From positions 8,928,001 through 8,992,000 of the forward strand of contig NC_071331.1 in NCBI RefSeq assembly GCF_010183535.1: DNA of 64,000 bases, read 5' to 3'. The notes beneath the pieces are model-generated. The model had not been told where the DNA came from. It ran no database searches and saw only the letters and a program-made list of their open reading frames with translations. This stretch comes from Caenorhabditis remanei (lineage: Eukaryota; Nematoda; Chromadorea; Rhabditida; Rhabditidae). The translations under genes were made by a program, and so were the position numbers. Below, piece after piece: positions 54,601 through 64,000 of the stretch (position 1 is the first letter of the stretch; each line of letters starts with the position of its first letter).

Positions 54601-57600
54601 TTCTGAATTAGCAATCGTTGAAACACAATTTTTAATCATTCCAATTCAAACTTTGAAATCTCACCTGATCAACAAACAACTGATTCGGCATCACTTCGAA
54701 ATCCCACGGACTCAAAGCTCCGCTTCCTGACATTGAGCAAGAAGCCTCACTCATCGCTGCGAAGTTAGCCGCCTCATTCGCTTCAGAAGTCGATCGAGCT
54801 TCAGTGAATGACTCCAGAATGTACTGAATACTTGTCGATGTCTCGATTCTGTCGAAATTCATCTTCTTAACTGCCTTGGTCTTCCAGTATCGATGTCTTT
54901 TCACTTCTCTTTCCAATGCTTCTCGACATTCAAACTCTCCGAACGGAATGATGTCGTCGAAGTATTGCATTTTACTTGTCGCTGTTGCTGAAAGAAGATG
55001 AATTTTGGAAGAAACGTGGCAACGGTAATCGGCACAAATCACTTTACATTATCTTTAACATGAAACGGTTTGGAATTTTGGGAGTTTGACCTGATTTGCT
55101 ATGTCTCACAAAAATTAAAATAATAAACTTCGATTTGTGCAAACGTAATTCATGGCTGATGTAGACAGACGGAGAGAACCAACCAGTCACCGCTCCCACT
55201 TTGTAAAAATTATTGTGAAACATACTTTCATGTAATATGAGATCTTCTGTTTCGCATATTCCAAATTTATTTCGAAATATATTTCCACTATATTCCTATT
55301 TAGAAAAGTGAAGGTTAGCAGAATTTCAAATGCTTGGCAAAAAGGTTTGTGTCAAAAATCCATTAAGATATTTGTTTTATTGCGATTCCACCAAAAGCAC
55401 TGATAAAAACACATCTTTTCAGACTGTTTCCTTGAGATTATTTTTTGAAATTTTCGGTCTTTTTCAGTCAAAAATTTTCGAAGAAACAAAGCTTTTTTTG
55501 ATACGAAGTTTTCTTTTTTTTTTAAAAACGTCTTTCGAAAAAATGTTCGGAAAAGTTTTTTTGCACAGTCCTGATGCCGAAAAAAGAAAGAAACTATAGT
55601 TGGGAATGAGAACAACATTTCAAAGCAATCTAAAACATTGATTAATTATGTTGTAATCCCCTAGATTACATAATTCATATTAACTCGCCCCCAGCGTACA
55701 ATCTAGCGTTTTAGAATATTTGATCTACCGGGTCCTCCTTCTTTGATCTATAAAGGGTGCGCGGCACCGCGCGCTCCTTTCTCTTCTTTCCTTTTCCTTT
55801 CTGATAGTCTACTCCCCGTTTCTAATTCATTCCCCTTTTGATTCTATCTGATTATTCTATCTGTTCTATTCGCTCTCGTTCATCCACTCCCTCTAGTTGT
55901 ATTCTCCCCGTTATTCAGTCTTCTAATAAAGACTCCACCATTCCGTGTCGTCCTTCCCATCCCACTCTCTCCGGATGACAGACACAACAACTGGCGATCA
56001 GGCAAAGGCTATGGCTGATCTCACAAAGCAGCTTGCCACGCTGATTTCAACATTCTCAGCTCTTGCTCAAAAGGGACCAATCGTATCTGGATCATCCCAA
56101 GAAGCCAACAGCATCGACTCGAAGTTGGCGGATTCCATTACGTCACGGATCCCGACGTTCACATACGATCCCGACAACGACCAGACGTTCGAACAATGGT
56201 ATTCGAGGCACAAGGACACAATCGTCATAGATGGTGCCACACTTTCGGACGATGTCCGCACAAGGTTAGTCCTTTCTAAGCTAAGCTCAAAAGAGTATAC
56301 ACACTACTCAAACCGTCTTCTACCCAAGACACCGAGTGATCTGAAGTTTGACGAGACGATCCAGAAGCTAGAAGACACCTTCAAAGCCACCTCTTCCATA
56401 TACCAGCGTCGTCAAGAGTTCCTCAGGACTGAGTACACCGGATCAAATCTAGAAGAATACACTGGAATCGTTCTTCGTCGATTTGCAACATCACAGTTCA
56501 AGTCCATGACAGATGATCAGTTATGTTGTATGATCTGGATAAACGGTCTTCGAGATCCCTCATTCAGCGATATCAGGACCCGTGCTCTCCAAGTCATGGA
56601 ATCCAAACCAGACATCACCCTGCTACAATTGGAAATCGAGATCAAACGTCTTCTCGACATCCGCGCAGACTCCAAATGTGCCGCTGGCTCCACCCCAGCA
56701 AAAACCACCGAGATCAATGCCATTCACAACAAATACAAAAGGGACACGAAAAACGAGAAGTCACCACCATCCGCATGCTACAGATGTGGAGGTTCTCACT
56801 GGGCAAAAGACTGCAAAGTCAAAGACGTAAAGTGTTCTAAATGCGGTAAGACCACCCATATTCAGAAATACTGTCGTACTAAACAGAACGAGAAGCACAG
56901 AGGATTTGATAAAAAGCAAGTCAGATCAGTTATCATCGGTTCAGCAGCAACTCCTGGCTCAAACCGACTCTACAGAAACATCATGATCAACGACAAAATG
57001 GTGAAAATGCAATTGGACACTGGCGCCGATGTCACCCTGATCAGCATCGAAGACTGGAAGAAGCTCGGGAAACCAGCACTTGACAAGCCTTCCATCACAA
57101 TAAAATCGGCGAACCATCAACCAATAACAGTCAAAGGATCTTTCACCTGCGACTTCATCATCAACGGAAACTCTGCATCCGGCTCCGCCCACGTTGCAGA
57201 AACCGGGACCCTCCTCGGAATCGATTGGATTTCAAAAGATCCAGAACTCTGGAAACTTCTACTCGGATCTCGTCAAGTCAGCTCGACTGTCGCCACTGTT
57301 GGATCAGCATGCGACTACCTGGACGACAAGCGTGCGAAGTTGAAAGATGACCTGATGAACCAATGCTCCGAAATCTTCCAGCCCGGCTTAGGTAAATGCA
57401 CAAAAACCAAAGCCTCTATCCTGCTCAAACCAGGAGCTCAACCCGTATTCCGAAAAGCCAGACCCGTTCCGTACGCAGCACTAGCAACCATCACAGAAGA
57501 GTTGGACCGACTGGTCCACGCCCACGTAATCACTCCCATTGATCACGCCCAATGGGCGGCTCCAATTGTGACCGTCCGAAAGAAAAATGGCTCCCTCCGC

Positions 57601-60600
57601 ATGTGTGCTGATTTCTCCACTGGTCTCAACGATGCTATCCTCGACCATCAGCACCCACTGCCAACAGCAGAAGACATCTTTTCTAAATTAAACGGTGGGA
57701 AGTATTTTAGCCAAATAGATCTTGCCGAAGCTTATTTACAGATTGAGCTCGACGAAGACTCCAAAAACCTACTGTGCATCAACACCCACCGGGGTCTATA
57801 TCAATTCAACCGACTCCCATTTGGCGTCAAACCGGCAACCGCCATCTTTCAACAAGTTATCGACTCAATGATCACTGGTTTGGAAGGTACCGCGGCGTAT
57901 CTTGACGACATCATCATCACGGGATCAACCATCGACGAGCACAACGAGCGAGTCAAAGCCGTGATGATTCGGATTGCTGATTATGGTCTCCGGGTCCGAA
58001 TCGAGAAATGTAAATTTCTCATGAATCAAATCGTCTTCCTGGGATTCATTATCGATGAGCACGGCAGAAGACCAGATCCAGAAAAGATTGCAGCAATTGA
58101 CAAGATGCCTCCACCTGCCAACGTTTCCCAGCTTCGTTCCTTCCTGGGGATGATTCAATTCTATGGAAACTTCGTCAAAGAACTTTTCGAGCTGCGTCCA
58201 CCACTTAATGAGCTCACCAAAAAGGACACAGAGTTCATATGGTCCAAAGAATGTCAGTCCGCATTCACAAGAGTCAAGGAAATCCTCAAATCGGATCTTC
58301 TCCTCACACATTTCAATCCAAGGTTACCCATCATCGTGGCTGCGGATGCTTCTCAATATGGAATTGGTACTGTCATTTCACACCGATTTCCAGATGGTTC
58401 CGAAAAGGCTATCTTCCACAGTAGCCATTCCCTCACCGCACCTCAAAGGAACTACAGTCAAATTGAGAAAGAAGCTTTTGGGTTGATCACTGCCGTCACC
58501 AAATATCACCGATTCATCCACGGACGTCACTTCACTCTCCGAACGGACCACAAGCCACTGCTCTCCATTTTCGGAGACAAAAAGGGTATTCCAGTTTATA
58601 GCGCTAATAGATTGCAGAGATGGGCCACGATCCTGCTCAATTACAACTTCTCCATAGAATACATAAACACCAACGACTTTGGTCAAGCTGATGCTCTCTC
58701 CAGGCTCATAGCCGAGCAAAGCCAATCTAAAGAAGTTGAGGATCAAGTGATTGCCCAAGTCGAAGTTGATGTGCTTGCAAATTTCATTTCCACGTGTGAC
58801 AACCTGCCCGTCACAGTCGAAGCAATCATCGCTTCATCACAAAAGGATCCGATCATTTCCCAAGTCATGGAACATGTCAAATCTAATTCATGGCCAAAAC
58901 AAATAGACAAACTCTCAGAGCTCGGTAAATTCGCAAATCGACATGAACAACTCTCAATTGTCAAGGATTGCCTCATGCTCGGAGATCGTGTCGTCATCCC
59001 TTCATCCCTGCGCCAGCGAGTTCTCAAAATGCTCCACCGAGCACACCCGGGAATCGTTCGGATGAAACAACTTGCCCGCAGTTTCGTCTACTGGATCACT
59101 CTAGACAAGAACATCGAAACGATCGTCAGAAGCTGCGATCAATGCGCCTCCGCTGCAAAGAATCCCATCAAGAACACCCTATGTTCCTGGTCCACTCCTA
59201 CAGAACCGTGGACAAGGATTCATGCAGACTACGCCGGACCAATTCAAGGTATATACTATCTCGTGATTGTAGATTCTTTCTCAAAATGGCCGGAAGTTAT
59301 CGCCACTACTTCGATATCTTCGTCATCTACAATCAACATCTTCCGAAAAATTTTTGCGCAATTCGGGAATCCGAAAGTTTTGGTCACGGACAATGGCACT
59401 CAGTTCACCTCAGCTCCATTCAAGGACTTCTGCAAGGAAAACGGGATCCAACACATCCGGTCACCGCCATTCCATCCGCAGTCAAATGGGCAAGCTGAGC
59501 GATTTGTGGACACCCTGAAAAGGGCACTATGCAAGTTGAAGGGGGAGGGAAATAATGATTCTGCCATCCAAGTTTTCCTCCAGAACTACCGCTCAACACC
59601 ATGTGCATCCAGTCCAAAACATCTGTCACCAGCTGAGAACTTCATCGGAAGAAGGATTCGTACCACACTCGACCTTCTACTGCCATCCAAAGAAACTCCA
59701 ACAACTCGCAATGAAACCATGGAGTTACAGTTCAAAAATCAGCACGGTGCCAAGAAGAAGATTTTCCAGGAGCATAACAAGGTTTACGTTAGAAATTACC
59801 GTAATCCCCAAAGTCCTACCTGGATTGCAGGTATTATAACTCGACGAATCGGTCACACCCTCTACAAAGTGCAAGTCAACGACAACATTTGGATTCGTCA
59901 CGCCAACCAGCTCCGAAGCAGAGAAGCCGTTCCCCAGATCACATCAATCGCTGAACTTCTGGACATGGACACATCCTATGAGCAACCTTCGGACAAAGCT
60001 ACTCCAACTCCTGTTCCCGCACCATCATCTACGAAGAATACTCCTTCGCCACCACCGGCGCGGAAATCTACTCGTCTTCGTCACCCAACGCGGAATCTGG
60101 ATGTTAACCCAAAGAAGAAGTCGTATAAATGATTAGGCCCCCCTTTCGTTTAGGTTTAAGTAGCTAGTTCGTTTTCTTTATTTCTTTATATATGTTTTAA
60201 GCTTACAAGGGGAGGTGTTGTAATCCCCTAGATTACATAATTCATATTAACTCGCCCCCAGCGTACAATCTAGCGTTTTAGAATATTTGATCTACCGGGT
60301 CCTCCTTCTTTGATCTATAAAGGGTGCGCGGCACCGCGCGCTCCTTTCTCTTCTTTCCTTTTCCTTTCTGATAGTCTACTCCCCGTTTCTAATTCATTCC
60401 CCTTTTGATTCTATCTGATTATTCTATCTGTTCTATTCGCTCTCGTTCATCCACTCCCTCTAGTTGTATTCTCCCCGTTATTCAGTCTTCTAATAAAGAC
60501 TCCACCATTCCGTGTCGTCCTTCCCATCCCACTCTCTCCGGATGACAGACACAACAAATTAAATTTGTGAAACGAATATTGATTCCCGAACAATTTATAA

Positions 60601-61920
60601 ACAGGAATAAGGTAGAAGAGAGCTGTCGAATACAATAAGTGCCACACTAAACAAATCTGCACTACAGAATATAAATTGGCAATATGCAATACAACAATAA
60701 GAAACTGAAAAAATGAACTCTTTCTCACAATCAGTTTCTAAATTAGTGAAAATTTTTAGCGTGCGTCAAAACTTTCCGTTTCAGGAAGGAAAAATAAAAA
60801 ACTAGTCAACAACCAGTCCTAGTCTCGTTTCTTCATTAAATAAATAGAAAACAAAATATACTTTTTTCAAACAGAAAGTTTTCTGCTCTATTGGTATTCC
60901 CTTTTTTCTAAACCTGAAGCTGAAGATAAAATGTACAATTGTTGAGTTTCAGACGCCTCCGAAAAATAGTTTGACACTGAAACAACAATCAGTTTACGTG
61001 TGTGAGAAATTATTATTTTCTAAAAAGGTCAGGTCGTTACGTGATATGAAAAAGAGGATCGTAACGACCTAAAAATCACGAAACAAAAATGTCATTCCCA
61101 TGAACTCATAATGCCTAACTTTTTTTCCCACCGCCTTTTTTCGAATTCACTGAGAAATCAAACTTCGAAGAGATAAAAAATTATCTTCTGCTTCAGTTAT
61201 GTTTCAAAAAAAAGTCTGCAATAAAAATTCACTATGAGAGTATTATTTTTCGAATTTGACTTATTGAAGAGCGAGAAGACAACGATTTCTCAATTCCAAA
61301 TTTTTTTAGTATTCTAAATTATCGTAAACTATGAAATGCAAATATTTTCCGTTTCATGACCTACTAAATGGTATCGAAACTTTTATCAACTTCATTAGCA
61401 AGCATAATAATCGACCAACCTTTGGCATGTTTTGAATCCAAAAACGGTACAAGTTCGCTCTTTCTATCAGTAAACCTGCAGAACATTAGTGTTCCCAATG
61501 AGCAATTGGATCAAGCGTTTAGTTAGAAATGAATGAATGAAAAGAGAGAATAACAACGACACTTGTCAATTTATCTTATTTCGTATCATGAGATGGGTCC
61601 CTGCGTATCAGCTGCCTTTGCAACTTGGACTCTCATCTTCTAACAGAGAAAGAGTTCATTCGTCAAATTTTTGCTCAACAAGAAAGAGAGAAGGAGGGAT
61701 TGGTGTGGAATGTGCTCCGAAAAGTGTTACAAATACTCCTCTGGGATGTCGCTCATTTTTGTTCATATCTTCTGGTTCTTGGTGAAAAATGATGTTCCCG
61801 GGGAGTACCAATCTATTTGAGCGGTTAAAAATAAACAAGATGGGAACACTCACTTGAAAACTTCTTATGCTTTGCCAGATCCTCATCCGGGGGCTGCAAA
61901 CTGTTGAACACGTCTGTCAT
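51685..61920 (-). CDS. SSUH2-like zinc-motif protein, copy C, intact
   Basis: Eight exons join in frame: 61920-61854, 54987-54665, 54555-54434, 54327-54188, 52553-52343, 52150-52051, 51975-51871 and 51822-51685. They give 401 residues, MTDVFNSLQPPD to SKCVIL. All borders are GT/AG and every phase agrees; exon 1 ends in phase 1 and exon 2 supplies the rest. The core carries DnaJ-like zinc motifs: CSACNSEGTIHCFHCRGYG, CSFCRGTG, then CYMCHGRGIKECHHCKGGG and CTSCSGTG. The end (IPISKVHF...FYVYGT) matches the C-terminal region of vertebrate SSUH2. The biochemical role of the family is not established. The terminal CVIL fits a CaaX box with Leu, so membrane attachment by geranylgeranylation is possible. 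Intron 1 contains the Ty3 element and intron 4 the Helitron. Exon 1 rests on frame and splice fit only. I would expect normal expression only if both introns are still removed. Confidence 0.78.
52562..54036 (+). mobile_element. Non-autonomous Helitron, 1475 bp
   Basis: The 5' end is TCTTTACTAATAATATT and the 3' end GACTGG (CTRR), preceded by the hairpin GTCGCC-GTTA-GGCGAC about 10 bases before it. It is inserted between A and T with no target duplication. Copy B at 44826-44840 shows the empty site AAATCA|TTTAATTATAG. It sits in intron 4 of SSUH2 copy C, eight bases from the acceptor. No Rep/helicase is encoded. The interior has a GC-rich patch (52850-52920) and a GGAAGTCGG-rich purine tract (53260-53440). 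Confidence 0.92.
53260..53445 (+). repeat. GGAAGTCGGAA-rich tract inside Helitron
   Basis: The sequence is strongly purine-biased, with about eight GGAAGT(C)GGAA-like words at irregular spacing. It is a degenerate simple repeat. Frames on either strand are low-complexity and are not called. Confidence 0.65.
55649..55989 (+). repeat. 5' LTR of Ty3/gypsy element
   Basis: TG...CA ends, 341 bp. It contains CTATAAAG at about 55749 (TATA box), a GC-rich inverted word GTGCGCGGCACCGCGCGC just after it, long pyrimidine tracts, and AATAAA at 55925. The ORF's start codon (55975) is inside this LTR. Confidence 0.95.
55975..60132 (+). CDS. Ty3/gypsy Gag-Pol polyprotein
   Basis: There are 1385 codons from ATG 55975, which lies 15 bases before the end of the 5' LTR. 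The frame is open a little further upstream but without ATG. Order: Gag (residues 1 to about 265); two zinc knuckles, CYRCGGSHWAKDC (about 268) and CSKCGKTTHIQKYC; protease LDTGADVTLIS (about 347); reverse transcriptase with YLDDIIITG (about 642); RNase H with AADASQYGIG and RTDHK; integrase with HRAHPG...CDQC zinc finger (about 1020-1065) and core motifs DYAGP (about 1085), TDNGTQF (about 1140) and NGQAERF (about 1172). A Pro/Ser-rich C-terminus ends in a basic patch KKKSYK. Gag and Pol are in one frame, so their ratio must be set after translation. I see no missing catalytic residue. Confidence 0.95.
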   Translation: MTDTTTGDQAKAMADLTKQLATLISTFSALAQKGPIVSGSSQEANSIDSKLADSITSRIPTFTYDPDNDQTFEQWYSRHKDTIVIDGATLSDDVRTRLVLSKLSSKEYTHYSNRLLPKTPSDLKFDETIQKLEDTFKATSSIYQRRQEFLRTEYTGSNLEEYTGIVLRRFATSQFKSMTDDQLCCMIWINGLRDPSFSDIRTRALQVMESKPDITLLQLEIEIKRLLDIRADSKCAAGSTPAKTTEINAIHNKYKRDTKNEKSPPSACYRCGGSHWAKDCKVKDVKCSKCGKTTHIQKYCRTKQNEKHRGFDKKQVRSVIIGSAATPGSNRLYRNIMINDKMVKMQLDTGADVTLISIEDWKKLGKPALDKPSITIKSANHQPITVKGSFTCDFIINGNSASGSAHVAETGTLLGIDWISKDPELWKLLLGSRQVSSTVATVGSACDYLDDKRAKLKDDLMNQCSEIFQPGLGKCTKTKASILLKPGAQPVFRKARPVPYAALATITEELDRLVHAHVITPIDHAQWAAPIVTVRKKNGSLRMCADFSTGLNDAILDHQHPLPTAEDIFSKLNGGKYFSQIDLAEAYLQIELDEDSKNLLCINTHRGLYQFNRLPFGVKPATAIFQQVIDSMITGLEGTAAYLDDIIITGSTIDEHNERVKAVMIRIADYGLRVRIEKCKFLMNQIVFLGFIIDEHGRRPDPEKIAAIDKMPPPANVSQLRSFLGMIQFYGNFVKELFELRPPLNELTKKDTEFIWSKECQSAFTRVKEILKSDLLLTHFNPRLPIIVAADASQYGIGTVISHRFPDGSEKAIFHSSHSLTAPQRNYSQIEKEAFGLITAVTKYHRFIHGRHFTLRTDHKPLLSIFGDKKGIPVYSANRLQRWATILLNYNFSIEYINTNDFGQADALSRLIAEQSQSKEVEDQVIAQVEVDVLANFISTCDNLPVTVEAIIASSQKDPIISQVMEHVKSNSWPKQIDKLSELGKFANRHEQLSIVKDCLMLGDRVVIPSSLRQRVLKMLHRAHPGIVRMKQLARSFVYWITLDKNIETIVRSCDQCASAAKNPIKNTLCSWSTPTEPWTRIHADYAGPIQGIYYLVIVDSFSKWPEVIATTSISSSSTINIFRKIFAQFGNPKVLVTDNGTQFTSAPFKDFCKENGIQHIRSPPFHPQSNGQAERFVDTLKRALCKLKGEGNNDSAIQVFLQNYRSTPCASSPKHLSPAENFIGRRIRTTLDLLLPSKETPTTRNETMELQFKNQHGAKKKIFQEHNKVYVRNYRNPQSPTWIAGIITRRIGHTLYKVQVNDNIWIRHANQLRSREAVPQITSIAELLDMDTSYEQPSDKATPTPVPAPSSTKNTPSPPPARKSTRLRHPTRNLDVNPKKKSYK
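55992..56002 (+). other. Candidate primer binding site
   Basis: TGGCGATCAGG starts three bases after the LTR. TGGCGA matches the CCA-end complement of a tRNA ending TCGCCA (tRNA-Arg is one such), but the following bases do not match the tRNA I know, so the primer is uncertain. It is translated as part of Gag. Confidence 0.45.
60207..60215 (+). other. Polypurine tract
   Basis: AAGGGGAGG immediately precedes the 3' LTR and is the expected primer for plus-strand DNA synthesis. Confidence 0.8.
60216..60556 (+). repeat. 3' LTR of Ty3/gypsy element
   Basis: This is the direct copy of 55649-55989, with equal length and no difference noticed. It is followed by the target duplication AATTA. Confidence 0.95.
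60562..61853. other. Remainder of SSUH2 copy C intron 1
   Basis: Intronic sequence on the minus-strand gene. It contains the perfect 11-bp-arm hairpin AGGTCGTTACG...CGTAACGACCT (61031-61070) and regions that reappear inverted at 37640-38900. An open stretch at 61537-61785 has no recognisable product. Confidence 0.5.
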
Positions 61921-64000
61921 GGCTTCTGAAAAAAGTGAATAGAGTATTGGCGTACGTGTGGTCCGGAAGAATTTTTTGAGAACGAAGAGGAATGTTGCAA
62001 AAATAGCTTTTTTTTTAAAGAAAAGAATAAAGCAACAAAAAAGTGAAAGCTGATACGTTAAGAAAAGGGGGAAATAAAGGAACGGATAATAGGGTGTGGT
62101 CTTGAAAATATGAAATTGTAGTTGTTTTTCTGCAATTTTTTATGATAGACAACCTACGATCAAGAAAAGTACCACCAGAAATAAATAAGATTTTGAAGTT
62201 CGTTGTGCAACAGAATTTATTTTTCAGTTTCAAATTTCTGAGATAACTTTGCTGATGATGATTTTTCATTACTGTTTCTACTTTTTACAAGAATCTCAAA
62301 ACCAGAATTTTTAAAATTTAGATAACCGATGATAGGTTTTTAAAAAAATTTCGGGTCGAAGCGTGAAACAAAATTAAATGTGTGATTCACAATTTCAGTA
62401 GATGTTCTGAAAATAAGAATAAATGTTTTGTGTTTCACGGTGGTGAAATAAATTTACGTATTGTCGGCTGGCTAATTGGAGTTCTGTAGTTCTGTTTCTC
62501 GCTCTAAAAGTCACCAAAATAGTTTCAAAACTCTGCGAAATGTTAGCTTAAATAAATGTTTTGAAATATTTGATCGAATACATATTACGACTGATAGTAA
62601 ATCTCTTAACGTATGATTTTTTTCATAAGGATGCCAAAATAGATAAACAATAAAAGAAATTATCTGCCATAGCTTCTGATTTGGTTATTGGGGTACGTGT
62701 GATCCGAAAGATTTTTTGAGAACGAAGAATGTTGCAAAAATAGCTTTTTCTTTTGAAAAGAAAAGAATAAAACAACAAAAAAGTGAAAACCGATACGTTA
62801 AAGAGAAGGGGAAGAAAGAAAAAAATGAACGGATAATAGGGTGTGGTCATATATAAAATTGTAGTTCTTTTTCAGATAATTTTTTAAAATAATATTTGAT
62901 ACACAGCAAACAGCTCAATATTAATACTTTCAGAAATCTAAGATTTTGAATGTTCGTTGTGAAACATAATTTTTTTGGTTTCAGATTTCTTGTATAATTT
63001 TGCTGATGATTTTTCATTAATTTTTTTACAAGAATCTTAATACATGAAGTTTCAAAATTGATATAACCAGGTTAAAAAAAATTTTGGACTAGAAGTGTCA
63101 AATAAAATTGAATGTGTGATTCACAAAATCACTAGATGTTCTGAAAATGGAAAATGAAAATGAAAATGGAAATTTCTGTGTTGTCGGCTGGTCAATCAAT
63201 CGATAAAAAAGTTACCAAAATAGTTTCAAAATACTGGAAATACTAGCTTAAATAAATGTTTTGAAAGGTTTGATTCGTCAAATAATAAAACTCCTAATGT
63301 ATGATTTTTTTTCAAGAGGATGACAAAGCATATGATTAATAAAACAAAAACGAATAGTCCAGTTATAAAAATGCTGTGAGTTCCTATTTTTCACAACACA
63401 TAGTTTAGTACGTGAGTAAATGCAATCCGAAAGAATTTTTGGGAACATGGAATGTTGCAAAAATAATATAAAATTGTAGTTGTTTTTCAGAAATTTTTTT
63501 GTGAGATCTGATAGGCAGCATTAGGTCCACGATGATTACTTCTCGAAATAAAACACTTTTTTAATGTTCGTTGTGAAACAGAATTTCTTTTTCAATTACA
63601 GGTTTTTCATAAAGTTCGTCAGAAGATTATACATTAATTGTTTTTAGAAGAATTGTGAAACAAAAAGTTTCAAAGTACCTGATGGGAGGTTAAAAAACTA
63701 ATTTTCGGCTCGAAGCGTCAAACAAAATAAAATGTGTGATTCACAAATTCTATAGATGTTCTGAAAATGAAACTAAATGTTTTTTGTTTCACGGAAGTGA
63801 AATCAATTGCTGTATTGTCGCCTTGTTAATCGGAGTCTGCCTATGTAAAAGTCACCAAAATAATTTTAAAATGGAAATATTAGCTTAAATAAATGTTTAG
63901 AAAAATTTGATTGACAATATCTTATCCAATGCAAAGAAAATTATATCCCAGTTTACTTTTTTTCGTAAGGATGACAAAACAGATAAATGATCTCATAACT
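61921..64000. repeat. About 730-bp tandem units upstream of SSUH2 copy C
   Basis: Three diverged units begin near 61917, 62660 and 63395. They share GATCCGAAAGA.TTTTTTGAGAAC, AATGTTGCAAAAATA, GAAATTGTAGTTGTTTTTC, TGTGTGATTCACAA and GTCACCAAAATAGTTTCAAAA in the same order. The first unit includes the acceptor and ATG of SSUH2 copy C exon 1 (CATGGCTTCTGA). The second has CATAGCTTCTGA, where the ATG complement is lost. No further exon is evident. Confidence 0.75.

Larger units (their letters stand above)
55649..60556 (+). mobile_element. Complete Ty3/gypsy LTR retrotransposon
   Basis: The element is 4908 bp. LTRs of 341 bp (55649-55989 and 60216-60556) start TGTTGTAATCCCC and end GACACAACA; they look identical. 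The target duplication AATTA is perfect (55644-55648 and 60557-60561). There is a polypurine tract AAGGGGAGG at 60207-60215. A single ORF covers Gag and Pol. It lies in intron 1 of SSUH2 copy C, on the opposite strand. Everything needed for autonomous movement appears intact, so it is young and possibly active. Confidence 0.95.

Noticed and set aside
61537..61785. 82-codon plus-strand frame
   Set aside because: It lies in intron 1 of SSUH2 copy C with no family resemblance or splice context.

Overview
The window is nuclear DNA of a Caenorhabditis-like nematode. The evidence is AT-rich intergenic DNA, short introns (about 50 bp is common) ending in TTTCAG, nematode-like members of the PAQR and SSUH2 families, and a dense mixture of hAT, mariner, Helitron, BEL/Pao and Ty3/gypsy elements. 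I cannot name the species. It is a chromosome-arm type of region: few intact host genes, many duplicated and decayed gene copies, and many transposon insertions. Several insertions can be dated or proved, because a paralogous empty site lies in the same window.

Left part, 1-11.4 kb and 21.4-30.8 kb. A block of a PAQR3-like seven-helix receptor gene followed by a small secreted acidic protein gene has been duplicated. PAQR copies lie at 0.97-2.47, 5.64-7.14 and 21.9-23.1 kb, and all three are broken. Copies 1 and 2 share one nonsense codon. The acidic protein gene has an intact two-exon copy at 26.18-26.94 kb, a copy split by a mariner element at 8.59-10.46 kb, and a fragment containing a solo LTR near 7.4-8.1 kb. 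A six-exon helical-repeat (armadillo-like) gene on the minus strand at 28.1-30.8 kb has a broken partial duplicate at 25.1-25.9 kb.

A complete young BEL/Pao retroelement occupies 11389-21434. It has 711-bp LTRs, a tRNA-Gly-type primer site, a 2201-residue gag-pol frame that runs on into an env-like region, and a frame break inside env. It also has an extra 498-residue ORF 3' of env, preceded by a good splice acceptor, which carries its own set of zinc knuckles. This extra ORF is the most unusual coding content in the window.

Right part, 35-64 kb. A cluster of SSUH2-like genes (DnaJ-type CxxCxGxG zinc-binding repeats) has expanded by duplication and inversion. Copy A (+, 39.6-41.5 kb) and copy B (-, 44.0-46.1 kb) are arms of a large inverted repeat, and both are damaged. 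Copy C (-, 51.7-61.9 kb) can be assembled into eight in-frame exons encoding 401 residues ending in a CaaX-like CVIL. Its intron 1 holds a complete Ty3/gypsy element (55649-60556, identical-length 341-bp LTRs, AATTA target duplication, one 1385-codon ORF). Its intron 4 holds a 1475-bp Helitron (52562-54036) whose empty site is preserved in copy B. Smaller fragments of the last SSUH2 exons are scattered at 36.8, 43.1, 48.0 and 49.5 kb.

Non-autonomous elements: hAT-type foldbacks with 8-bp target duplications (2591-3266, 35216-35921); a GC-rich family with CATACTTGCAA ends and 8-bp duplications (3601-3881, 31315-31381, plus one-ended copies at 471 and 49891); a family ending in CTCAGGTAA (4692-5581, 50412-51222 and a remnant at 791-905); a TTAA-flanked foldback (23889-24518); a 120-bp palindrome (47433-47552); and tandem units of about 730 bp at the right edge.
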